A DNA stretch of 64,000 bases from CAG-170 sp022779365 (GTDB lineage Bacteria > Bacillota > Clostridia > Oscillospirales > Oscillospiraceae), in NCBI GenBank assembly GCA_022779365.1, contig JALFSI010000033.1:1-64000 (forward strand). Reading direction: 5' to 3'. A program made the translations under genes and the position numbers. The notes below the pieces were generated by a model. The model was not told where the DNA came from and made no database searches. It saw only the letters and a list, made by a program, of their open reading frames with translations. Positions within the stretch are counted from its first letter, which is position 1. Each line of letters starts with the position of its first letter. Of this stretch, positions 55,165 through 62,955 are shown one piece after another.

Positions 55165-56643
55165 ATGGGCAAAATCGATCTGACCATTTGCAAGGAAGGG
55201 CTTGCACACAACATCCAAAAGGCAAAAGAGAACAACATCATCATCCCCACCATCGCGCAGATGCAGAACCCCGATCTCATCCCCGAAAAGATCAAGGAAA
55301 AGCTGACGCATACCGGTCTGTGGGATGTTGATCCCGTCAACCTCTTCCGCATCAGTTGGCACAACGAAGCCAAGGAGTCCGGCGGCCTGTATCAGAAGAC
55401 CCCGAACTATGTGGAAATTCCGTCCGCCGTTTCCGGCGTCAAGTGCCGCATCCTTGCCATGTCCGGCAAGTGGTTCCCCACCGGCTGCCATAAGGTCGGC
55501 GCGTCCTTCGGCTGTCTGGCGCCCCGCCTTGTCACCGGTCAGTTCGACGCTACTTATCACCACGCTGTTTGGCCCTCCACCGGCAACTACTGCCGCGGCG
55601 GCGCGTTCAACTCCAAGCTGCTGGCTTGCGACTCCGTCGCCATCCTGCCGCAGGATATGTCCAAGGAACGCTTTGACTGGCTGAAGCAGATCGCGGGTCA
55701 GATCATTGCCACCCCCGGCTGCGAATCCAACGTCAAGGAGATCTTCGACAAGACGTGGGAGCTCAAGAAAGACCCCAGCATGATGATCTTCAACCAGTTC
55801 GCCGAGATGGGCAATCCCCTGTGGCACTACAATGTCACCGGCTATGCGCTGGCTGATTTGTTTGAGGCGGTGAAGAAGCCCGGTCAGAGGCTTGCCGGCG
55901 CGTGCTTCACCTCCGGCTCTGCCGGCACGATGAGCGCGGGCGACCTCCTCAAGGAACGCTATCCCGGCATGAAGCTGGCTGTTGGCGAAGCCCTCCAGTG
56001 CCCGACCATTCTGGATAACGGCTTCGGCGGTCACCGCATCGAGGGCATCGGCGACAAGCACATCCCCTGGGTGCACAATGTGAAGAACACCGACATGGTC
56101 ATCGACATTGACGACGAAGACTCTCAGCGCCTGCTCCGTCTGTTCAACTGCAAGGAAGGTCAGGATTACCTGAAGTCCCTTGGCATGACCGACGAGCAGA
56201 TCGAAAAGTTCACCTGGATGGGCATTTCCGGCATCGCCAACGTTCTGTGCTGCATCAAGATGGCGAAGTTCTATGAGCTGACCGAGGACGACGTGGTCGT
56301 CACCGTGCTCACTGACTCCGCTGTGATGTACAAGTCCCGCGTGGAAGAGCTCAACGAAATGTACGGCGCATACTCCGCACAGGCTGCCGAGCTGGATCAC
56401 AACCTGCATATGGTCGGTCTCAAGACCGACAACATGCTGGAGCTGACCTACCCGGAGCGCAAGCGTGTGCACAACCTCAAGTATTACACCTGGGTCGAGC
56501 AGCAGGGCATGGCGGTCGAAGACCTCAACGCGCAGTGGTACGACACCAAGAACACCTGGGACGCCGTCCACGCACAGGCGAAGGAGCTCGACGAGCTGAT
56601 TGGCGCCTTCAACGACGAGGTGGGTCTGCTCAAGACTCTGTAA
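55165..56643 (+). CDS. Unassigned fold-type II PLP enzyme (492 residues)
   Basis: Tryptophan-synthase-beta-like (fold-type II) PLP protein. WFPTGCHKVGASFGCL holds the likely PLP lysine and FTSGSAGTMSAGDLL looks like the glycine-rich phosphate loop; GISGIANVLCCIKM and the C-terminal segment are helical. It is longer than threonine synthase, cysteine synthase or YgeX (all about 320-430). In E. coli the ygeW-ygeY cluster has ygeX, a 2,3-diaminopropionate ammonia-lyase; this gene takes a similar place and might catalyse an equivalent beta-elimination or replacement, but that is inference. RBS GGAGGAGAA. Codon choice resembles gapA, suggesting high expression. Confidence 0.85.
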   Translation: MGKIDLTICKEGLAHNIQKAKENNIIIPTIAQMQNPDLIPEKIKEKLTHTGLWDVDPVNLFRISWHNEAKESGGLYQKTPNYVEIPSAVSGVKCRILAMSGKWFPTGCHKVGASFGCLAPRLVTGQFDATYHHAVWPSTGNYCRGGAFNSKLLACDSVAILPQDMSKERFDWLKQIAGQIIATPGCESNVKEIFDKTWELKKDPSMMIFNQFAEMGNPLWHYNVTGYALADLFEAVKKPGQRLAGACFTSGSAGTMSAGDLLKERYPGMKLAVGEALQCPTILDNGFGGHRIEGIGDKHIPWVHNVKNTDMVIDIDDEDSQRLLRLFNCKEGQDYLKSLGMTDEQIEKFTWMGISGIANVLCCIKMAKFYELTEDDVVVTVLTDSAVMYKSRVEELNEMYGAYSAQAAELDHNLHMVGLKTDNMLELTYPERKRVHNLKYYTWVEQQGMAVEDLNAQWYDTKNTWDAVHAQAKELDELIGAFNDEVGLLKTL

Positions 56644-56675
56644 GCCACTTTTCCGATCACATTCCGACCGACACC

Positions 56676-56705
56676 GCGGGGGTGGGGCGCGCCCCATCCC
56701 CGCGA
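56676..56705 (+). terminator. Intercistronic hairpin between the two PLP genes
   Basis: CGCGGGGGTGGGGC-GC-GCCCCATCCCCGCG, strong stem without a T-run; probably mRNA processing or partial attenuation. Confidence 0.6.
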
Positions 56706-56733
56706 TTTATATGAATGAAATAGGAGAAACGCC

Positions 56734-57978
56734 ATGCTGAAAAATGTCAAATGTGCGCGCTGCGTGCGCTGCGGCAAGGAATATGAAGCCGTCCCGAATC
56801 TGACCAACTGCTCCTGCGGCGGCATTCTGGACATCATCTACGATTACGACTACATCAAGGCACACTTCACCAAGGAGACGCTGAAAAACCGCGTGAATCC
56901 CACCATGTGGCGCTACCGCGAGCTGCTGCCTGTGGAAGAGACGACGCCCGACACGCCGCTGCGCGTGGGCTGGTCGCCGCTGTATGAAGAGCCGCGCCTT
57001 GCCGCGCAGCTCGGCATCAAAAGGCTCTGGGTGAAGGACGACGGCATCAATCCCACCGCCTCCCTCAAGGACCGCGCGTCCGCGATGGCGGTGGCAAAGG
57101 CGCAGGAAGCGGGCGCAAAGATCATCGCCTGCTCCTCGACCGGCAACGCCGCGTCCAGTCTCGCCGGCAACGCCGCTGCCGCCGGTCTCAAGACCTACAT
57201 CTTCGTCCCCGAGCGCGCCCCCAAGGGCAAGGTCGCGCAGCTTATGATCTTTGGCGCAAACGTCATTTCCGTCAAGGGCAATTATGAAGAGACGTTCAAA
57301 ATGTCCGCCGAGGCGATCGAAAAATGGGGCTGGTATAACCGCAACGCCGCCATCAACCCGTACCTCTCCGAGGGCAAAAAGACTGTCGCGCTCGAAATTG
57401 CCGAGCAGCTTGACTGGCAGATGCCCGACTACCTCGCCATCTCCGTGGGCGACGGCTGCACCATTGCGGGCGTGTGGAAGGGTCTGAAGGACCTGTACGC
57501 CATCGGCTTTATCGACAAGCTCCCGCGCCTCATCTCCGCGCAGTCCACCGGCTGCTACCCCATCAACCGCGCCATCCAGGAAAACAAACCCTGGCAGCCG
57601 ATGGAGGAGAACACCATCGCCGATTCCATCTCCGTGGGCGTGCCGCGCAACGCTGATAAGGCGCTCCTGGCGATCCGCGAGTCGAACGGCATCGCCGTCA
57701 ACGTCACCGACGAGGAAATTCTTGCGGCGCAGAAGCTGCTGGGCAGAACCTGCGGCGTGTTCGGTGAGCCTGCGGGCGTGACCGGCACGGCAGCGCTCAA
57801 GAAGGCGTGCGAGGAGGGGCTGATCCCGCAGGACGCGACGGTCGTGTCCGTTGTGACCGGCAACGGTCTGAAGGACGTCGCCAACGCGATCAAATCCGCC
57901 GGCGAGCCCATCAACATCAAGCCCGACCTCGACCTCATGGTCGAAGAGTTCGCCAAACGCGGCGTCACGGTCGAGTAA
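56734..57978 (+). CDS. Threonine-synthase-like PLP enzyme with N-terminal zinc ribbon
   Basis: 414 residues. Starts with a CxxC..C.C zinc ribbon (CARCVRCGKEYEAVPNLTNC then SCGG), then the fold-type II core: DDGINPTASLKDRASA with the PLP lysine, CSSTGNAASSLAGNAAAAG, AISVGDGCTIAG for the phosphate loop. The overall pattern is ThrC (O-phosphohomoserine to threonine). Because it follows the 492-residue PLP gene in a catabolic operon and no thrA/thrB are near, it may instead be a paralogue acting on a related amino acid such as 2,3-diaminopropionate. RBS AGGAGAA. Confidence 0.85.
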   Translation: MLKNVKCARCVRCGKEYEAVPNLTNCSCGGILDIIYDYDYIKAHFTKETLKNRVNPTMWRYRELLPVEETTPDTPLRVGWSPLYEEPRLAAQLGIKRLWVKDDGINPTASLKDRASAMAVAKAQEAGAKIIACSSTGNAASSLAGNAAAAGLKTYIFVPERAPKGKVAQLMIFGANVISVKGNYEETFKMSAEAIEKWGWYNRNAAINPYLSEGKKTVALEIAEQLDWQMPDYLAISVGDGCTIAGVWKGLKDLYAIGFIDKLPRLISAQSTGCYPINRAIQENKPWQPMEENTIADSISVGVPRNADKALLAIRESNGIAVNVTDEEILAAQKLLGRTCGVFGEPAGVTGTAALKKACEEGLIPQDATVVSVVTGNGLKDVANAIKSAGEPINIKPDLDLMVEEFAKRGVTVE

Positions 57979-57992
57979 GGGAAATAGAGTAC

Positions 57993-58023
57993 CGGGAGAG
58001 GCAAACGCCTCTCCCGATTTTTA
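57993..58023 (+). terminator. Terminator of the PLP operon
   Basis: CGGGAGAGGC-AAAC-GCCTCTCCCG then ATTTTTA. Confidence 0.92.
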
Positions 58024-58024
58024 G

Positions 58025-58054
58025 TTGGCAATTCTATCTGGAATGTGCTATGAT
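58025..58054 (+). promoter_or_regulatory. Promoter of the CAT-like membrane protein gene
   Basis: TTGGCA (58025-58030), 18 bp, TATGAT (58049-58054), immediately behind the preceding terminator. The ATG comes 6 nt after the -10. Confidence 0.55.
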
Positions 58055-58060
58055 AATCCC

Positions 58061-59470
58061 ATGAACAGAAAAGTATCGTACTATGCCAGCCGGAAGAGCG
58101 TTCTGGTTTGGCTTGCAGTGGCAGCTTTGGCGGGCTCGGCAGTGCTCCGCATCGCATATTCCTGCGGGAAAGGCGCAGATGCAGCGACGGTGTGGCTACA
58201 AATCGTTCTGCCGGTTTTCGCGTGCCTGAGCTACGCGCTGACGTTGGCGTTCCATGCGGAACGCCGCTTATATCGCACGACCGTCCCGGTCGTGCTGCTG
58301 GCAGTGTATTTCTGCGCGCGCATCGCGTCGATGGGCGTCGGCACGCGCTATATGCTGCTGTGCTGGATCGCCTATGCGGCGTTTGCAGCCGTATACGGCT
58401 TTGTCATCTCCGGCTACTCGCGCCACGCGTGGTTTCTCGTGCTGATGCACGCGGCGGCGCTGGGCGTGGCGCTGTATGACTGCCGCGCGCAGCTCGGCAC
58501 ATCGTTTGCTGCCGTCCTGCCGGTGCTGCCGGACATCCTGCTGCTGCTGGCGGGGCTTTTGACCATGGTCAGCACAAAAATATACCTCGACAATGCCTAT
58601 CACCCCACCTGGGGCGACCGCCCGGATGGGCGGCGGCTGCGCACGCTCGACCCCGTGCAGGTCGTGGCGAACTACATCATGCCGAACCGCGTGCCCGCCT
58701 CCAACTTCGTGCGCGACACCGTCGAGATCTCGAACATGGAAAAGTACATCCGCGAAAAGCGCCGCCAGGGGCTGACGAGCTTTGGCATCACGCATGTGTT
58801 CCTCGCCGCCTATGTGCGCTGCGTGGCAAAATATCCGGCGGTCAACCGCTTTTTGTCGGGACAGCAGGTCTACACGCGCGACGGCGACATCCAGTTCTGC
58901 ATGATGATCAAGGAGGAGATGACCACCGAAGCGCCCGAGAGCGCGCTGAAGCTGCATCTGCACCCCGGCGACACCGCCGAGGATGTGTACCGCAAGATGA
59001 ACGAGGAGGTCGCGCGCATCAAGGGCGCGAAGGACGCCAGCGAGTTCGACAAGACCGCCAAGCTCCTCTCGCTCATCCCGGGCGTGGTGTTCAAGTTCGT
59101 GGTGTGGCTGCTCAAGACGATGGATTATTTCGGGCTTCTGCCGGAATACCTGCTGGAGGTCAGCCCGTTTCACGGCTCGATGTTCTTTACCTCCATGGGC
59201 TCGCTCGGCATCCAGCCGGTGGTGCACCACCTGTATGACTTCGGCAATTTGCCGGTTTTTTGCGCGTTCGGCTGCAAATACCGCCGCAATGAGATCGAAG
59301 CGGACGGCACGGTCGTGCAGAAAAAGTACATAGACTATACCGTCAACACCGACGAACGCATCTGCGACGGCTTCTATTTTGCCACGGTGCTCAAGTATCT
59401 GAAACGCCTGCTGGCGCACCCGGAGCGGCTGGACGAGCCGGTCGGGGAGATCGTGCGGGATATTGACTAA
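58061..59470 (+). CDS. Membrane-anchored CAT/2-oxoacid dehydrogenase acyltransferase-like protein
   Basis: 469 residues in two parts. Residues 1-180 hold about five or six hydrophobic segments (VLVWLAVAALAGSAVL, VWLQIVLPVFACLSYALT, ILLLLAGLLTMVS). The rest resembles the trimeric chloramphenicol acetyltransferase/E2 catalytic fold: VANYIMPNRVPASNFVRDTV, GLTSFGITHVFLAAYVRCVAKYPAVNRF, HGSMFFTSMGSLG. The E2/CAT catalytic HxxxDG motif appears as DERICDGFYF, i.e. the His is replaced by Glu, so the acyltransferase reaction is doubtful. No lipoyl domain. ATG 58061 lacks a ribosome binding site; the message may be leaderless. Confidence 0.8.
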   Translation: MNRKVSYYASRKSVLVWLAVAALAGSAVLRIAYSCGKGADAATVWLQIVLPVFACLSYALTLAFHAERRLYRTTVPVVLLAVYFCARIASMGVGTRYMLLCWIAYAAFAAVYGFVISGYSRHAWFLVLMHAAALGVALYDCRAQLGTSFAAVLPVLPDILLLLAGLLTMVSTKIYLDNAYHPTWGDRPDGRRLRTLDPVQVVANYIMPNRVPASNFVRDTVEISNMEKYIREKRRQGLTSFGITHVFLAAYVRCVAKYPAVNRFLSGQQVYTRDGDIQFCMMIKEEMTTEAPESALKLHLHPGDTAEDVYRKMNEEVARIKGAKDASEFDKTAKLLSLIPGVVFKFVVWLLKTMDYFGLLPEYLLEVSPFHGSMFFTSMGSLGIQPVVHHLYDFGNLPVFCAFGCKYRRNEIEADGTVVQKKYIDYTVNTDERICDGFYFATVLKYLKRLLAHPERLDEPVGEIVRDID

Positions 59471-59496
59471 CTGCCCATTTTGTGAAAAATGACGGG

Positions 59497-59533
59497 AAAG
59501 CGCCGGAAAAAAACTCTTTCCGGCGCTTTTTTT
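59497..59533 (+). terminator. Terminator of the CAT-like gene
   Basis: AAAGCGCCGGAAA..TTTCCGGCGCTTT then TTTT. Confidence 0.92.
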
Positions 59534-59546
59534 GTGATTTTAACTC

Positions 59547-59575
59547 TGGACAGCGCGGGTATAATACAGTATAAT
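59547..59575 (+). promoter_or_regulatory. Promoter of gapA
   Basis: TGGACA (59547-59552), 17 bp, TATAAT (59570-59575); a second TATAAT-like box (GTATAAT, 59559-59565) lies in the spacer. Leader of about 85 nt. Confidence 0.75.
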
Positions 59576-59664
59576 CTAGCCGAAAAAGTATGAAAAGTAC
59601 TTAAATACCGCCGACAAAGGGGTGCGAAAGCCGCAGCCGGCGGAAACTGAAGGAGGAAATTCTC

Positions 59665-60696
59665 ATGTCTGTGAAAGTAGCGATCAATGGTTTTGGACGC
59701 ATCGGCCGTCTGGCGTTCCGTCAGATGTTCGGCGCGGAGGGCTACGACGTTGTTGCCATCAACGATCTGACCTCCGCGAAGATGCTGGCGCATCTGCTGA
59801 AGTACGACTCCACGCAGGGCAACTATGTTGCGCAGGGTCATACCGTCGATTTCCATGAGGGCGAAGGCGAAGACAACTACATCGTTGTCGATGGCAAGAA
59901 GATCGTCATCTACAAGATGCCGAACGCTGCCGAGCTGCCCTGGGGCAAGCTGGGTGTTGACGTCGTGCTGGAGTGCACCGGCTTCTATACCAGCAAGGCA
60001 AAGGCGCAGGCGCACATCGACGCCGGCGCTCGCAAGGTCGTCATCTCCGCGCCTGCCGGCAACGACCTGCCCACCATCGTTTATAACGTCAACCACAAGA
60101 CCCTGACGAAGGATGACAAGATCATCTCCGCCGCGTCCTGCACCACCAACTGCCTCGCTCCGATGGCGAAGGCTCTGAACGACCTGGCTCCCATTGAGTC
60201 CGGCATTATGTGCACCATCCACGCCTACACCGGCGACCAGATGCCGCTCGACGGCCCGCAGCGCAAGGGCGACCTGCGCCGCTCCCGTGCTGCCGCTGTG
60301 AACATCGTTCCGAACTCCACCGGCGCTGCCAAGGCGATCGGTCTGGTTATCCCGGAGCTCAACGGCAAGCTCATCGGCGCTGCGCAGCGTGTTCCCACCC
60401 CCACAGGCTCTACCACCATCCTGAACGCGGTCGTGAAGGGTGCTGTCACGGTCGATCAGGTCAACGCGCAGATGAAGGCGGAAGCCACCGAGTCCTTCGG
60501 CTACAACACCGACGAGATCGTCTCCTCCGACATCATCGGTATGCGCTTCGGCTCTCTGTTTGACGCCACGCAGACCATGGTCCTGCCGCTGCCGAACGGC
60601 GACACGCAGGTCCAGGTCGTCTCCTGGTACGACAACGAGAACTCCTACACCTCCCAGATGGTCCGCACCATCAAGTACTTCTCCGAGCTGGGCTAA
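59665..60696 (+). CDS. gapA: Glyceraldehyde-3-phosphate dehydrogenase
   Basis: 343 residues. NAD-binding INGFGRIGRLAFRQM, catalytic SAASCTTNCLAPM with the nucleophilic Cys, HAYTGDQMPLDGPQRKGDLR and SWYDNENSYTSQMVRTI. Glycolytic oxidation of glyceraldehyde-3-phosphate to 1,3-bisphosphoglycerate. RBS AAGGAGGAAA. Codon use is visibly more biased than in most neighbours, as expected for an abundant enzyme. Stands alone with its own promoter and terminator. Confidence 0.97.
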   Translation: MSVKVAINGFGRIGRLAFRQMFGAEGYDVVAINDLTSAKMLAHLLKYDSTQGNYVAQGHTVDFHEGEGEDNYIVVDGKKIVIYKMPNAAELPWGKLGVDVVLECTGFYTSKAKAQAHIDAGARKVVISAPAGNDLPTIVYNVNHKTLTKDDKIISAASCTTNCLAPMAKALNDLAPIESGIMCTIHAYTGDQMPLDGPQRKGDLRRSRAAAVNIVPNSTGAAKAIGLVIPELNGKLIGAAQRVPTPTGSTTILNAVVKGAVTVDQVNAQMKAEATESFGYNTDEIVSSDIIGMRFGSLFDATQTMVLPLPNGDTQVQVVSWYDNENSYTSQMVRTIKYFSELG

Positions 60697-60725
60697 GCCC
60701 CTTCGGAAAATACAAAACGATTCGC

Positions 60726-60757
60726 GCGCCCCGAACCTCGGTTCGGGGCGCTTTTTT
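60726..60757 (+). terminator. Terminator of gapA
   Basis: GCGCCCCGAACC-TC-GGTTCGGGGCGC then TTTTTT. Confidence 0.95.
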
Positions 60758-60801
60758 GCGCCGCAGCGCTAAAATCCGCCGCCCGATTTTACAGGAAACG
60801 C

Positions 60802-60830
60802 TTGTGTATTTGACAAAATCACGGTATAAT
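60802..60830 (+). promoter_or_regulatory. Promoter of glgB-glgC
   Basis: TTGTGT (60802-60807), 17 bp, TATAAT (60825-60830). A perfect TTGACA at 60810 is too close to this -10 (9 bp) to pair with it. The predicted start (about 60837) falls on the first base of the repeat element. Confidence 0.65.
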
Positions 60831-60835
60831 GAAAG

Positions 60836-61002
60836 CGACTAATACTGTTTTCTGATTAAATTCTTTAATCAGAAAGGTTTCGCCTTTGGCGTAACCAATT
60901 TCGTGATTTTGAAAAAATCACGAAATCTCGTCTCATAGTGATCTTCATATGAAAAACTTCAATTCTATGAATTAAAGTTTTTCATTGAATATCAGTATAA
61001 AC
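60836..61002 (+). repeat. Hairpin-array repeat, copy 2, forming the glgB leader
   Basis: GCGACTAATACTG then four stems: TTTCTGATTAAA..TTTAATCAGAAA (60849-60875), GGTTTCGCC..GGCGTAACC (60876-60896), ATTTCGTGATTTT..AAAATCACGAAAT (60898-60926), ATGAAAAACTT..AAGTTTTTCAT (60949-60985), ending CAGTATAAAC. Same ends and hairpin order as 5358-5517 in the other orientation. It fills almost the entire 5' leader of glgB-glgC. Confidence 0.7.
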
Positions 61003-61017
61003 ACAGGGGGAAGACGG

Positions 61018-62904
61018 ATGGAACACGGACTGGTACAATTCCTCAAGGCATTCGGCACGGACGGCTGCGATCATGCGCATGCGTATCTGGGCTGCCATTT
61101 TGCGCGGCGTGATGAAACCGACGGCTATCTGTTCCGCGTGTGGGCGCCCTGCGCCGTGGCGGTCAGTGTCGTCGGTGATTTTAATTTCTGGAATGTGGAC
61201 GATCTGCCCATGCAGCCCATCGGCGGCGGCGTGTGGGAGACGTTCTCGGCGTATGCAAAGCCGGGCGGGGCATATAAATTCTGCGTGCGCGGCGCGGATG
61301 GGCGCACGGTGTATAAGACCGACCCCTATGCCCGCCGCTGCTGTGCGCTGCCGGATACGTCCGGCATGATCGAGCCGCCGGCAAGGCATATCTGGCACGA
61401 CGGGCTGTATCGCGCACGCAAAAAGCGGCAGAACGCGCTCCAGCGCCCGATGAACATCTATGAGGTGCACGCCGGGTCGTGGAAGCGGCATGAGGACGGC
61501 GGCTACTATACCTTTGACGACCTCGCGCGGGAGCTTATCCCGTATGTAAAGGGCATGGGCTACACGCACATCGAGCTGATGCCCGTGATGGAATTTCCGT
61601 ATGAGCCGTCGTGGGGCTATCAGGTGACGGGCTATTTTGCCCCCACGCACCGCTACGGCAGCCCTGAGCAACTCCGAAATTTTGTGGACGCCTGCCATCA
61701 GGCAAACATCGGCGTGATCCTGGACTGGGTGCCGGCGCATTTCCCGAAGGACGAAAACGGGCTTTTTGAGTTTGACGGGAGCTGCTGCTACGAGCTCTCC
61801 GACCCGCAGATGCGGGAGCATCCCGAATGGGGCACCCGTATCTTTGACTACGCAAAGCCGGAGGTGCGGTCGTTCCTCATCTCCAACGCCGTATACTGGC
61901 TGGAGGAGTTCCATGCCGACGGGCTGCGGGTGGACGCGGTCGCGTCTATGCTGTACCTCGACTATAACCGCCGGGAGTACAAGCCCAATAAATTTGGCGG
62001 CAAGGAAAATCTGGACGCCATTGACTTTCTGCGCAAGCTCAACGCGGCGGCGTTCCGGGCAGATCCCGCGGCGCTCATGATCGCGGAGGAGTCCACCGCC
62101 TTTCCGCTCATCACCAAGCCCGATTATGACGGCGGGTTGGGCTTCCTGTTTAAGTGGAACATGGGCTGGATGAATGATATGCTGCACTATATGGCGCTCG
62201 ACCCGCTGTGGCGCAAGGGCAGCCACAACGCGCTGACGTTCTCCATGACCTACGCCTATTCCGAAAACTTCATCCTGCCGCTCAGCCACGACGAGGTCGT
62301 ACACGGCAAGCGCTCGCTCATTGAAAAAATGCCGGGCGATTATGACAGCAAGTTTGCCAACCTGCGTGTATTCTATGGCTATCAGATGACGCACCCCGGC
62401 AAAAAGCTCAATTTTATGGGCAACGAGTTCGCACAGTTCATCGAGTGGAACTACAAGCAGGGGCTCGACTGGCTGCTGCTGGGCTATGACCGCCACCGGC
62501 AGATGCAGGACTTTGTACGCACACTCAACCACCTGTATCTGGACGCGCCCGCGCTGTGGGAGAATGACAGCGACTGGGGCGGCTTCCAGTGGATCGCGCC
62601 GGACGACTGCGACAACAGCGTCATCTCCTTCCGCCGCATCAGCCGCAAGGGGCAGGAGCTGCTGGTGATCTGCAATTTCTGCCCGGTGCTGCGCGAGGGC
62701 TACCGGCTGGGCGTGCCGAAGGCGGGCTGGTATGTGCCCGTTCTGAACTCCGACGACGAGCGATTTGGCGGCGCGGGCACGGAGCTTTTGCCGCTGCACG
62801 CGGAAAAGCTCCCGTCGCACGGGCAGGCGCACAGCGCCGCGTTCCGCGTGCCGCCCCTGAGTGTGAGCATTTACCGCTATCAGCGGACCGACCCCCGCAA
62901 ATGA
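61018..62904 (+). CDS. glgB: 1,4-alpha-glucan branching enzyme
   Basis: 628 residues, GH13. N-terminal carbohydrate-binding part (FRVWAPCAVAVSVVGDFNFW), then the TIM barrel: GYTHIELMPVMEFPYEPSWGYQ, GVILDWVPAHFPKD, GLRVDAVASMLYLDY with the nucleophile Asp, MIAEESTAFP with the acid/base Glu, LPLSHDEVVHGK, and a C-terminal beta domain. Adds alpha-1,6 branches to glycogen. ATG 61018 follows GGGGGAAG; the frame opens slightly upstream inside the repeat. Followed by glgC. Confidence 0.96.
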   Translation: MEHGLVQFLKAFGTDGCDHAHAYLGCHFARRDETDGYLFRVWAPCAVAVSVVGDFNFWNVDDLPMQPIGGGVWETFSAYAKPGGAYKFCVRGADGRTVYKTDPYARRCCALPDTSGMIEPPARHIWHDGLYRARKKRQNALQRPMNIYEVHAGSWKRHEDGGYYTFDDLARELIPYVKGMGYTHIELMPVMEFPYEPSWGYQVTGYFAPTHRYGSPEQLRNFVDACHQANIGVILDWVPAHFPKDENGLFEFDGSCCYELSDPQMREHPEWGTRIFDYAKPEVRSFLISNAVYWLEEFHADGLRVDAVASMLYLDYNRREYKPNKFGGKENLDAIDFLRKLNAAAFRADPAALMIAEESTAFPLITKPDYDGGLGFLFKWNMGWMNDMLHYMALDPLWRKGSHNALTFSMTYAYSENFILPLSHDEVVHGKRSLIEKMPGDYDSKFANLRVFYGYQMTHPGKKLNFMGNEFAQFIEWNYKQGLDWLLLGYDRHRQMQDFVRTLNHLYLDAPALWENDSDWGGFQWIAPDDCDNSVISFRRISRKGQELLVICNFCPVLREGYRLGVPKAGWYVPVLNSDDERFGGAGTELLPLHAEKLPSHGQAHSAAFRVPPLSVSIYRYQRTDPRK

Positions 62905-62955
62905 ACCCGGCAAGTTTTACGCAAAGACCGAGAGAACTGACAGGAGGAACTGACC

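Noticed and set aside
60810..60830. TTGACA at 60810 as -35 of the glgB promoter
   Set aside because: Only 9 bp separate it from TATAAT at 60825; TTGTGT at 60802 with 17 bp spacing is the better pair.
60982..62913. 643-residue minus-strand open frame
   Set aside because: Antisense shadow of glgB, which has full family motifs.
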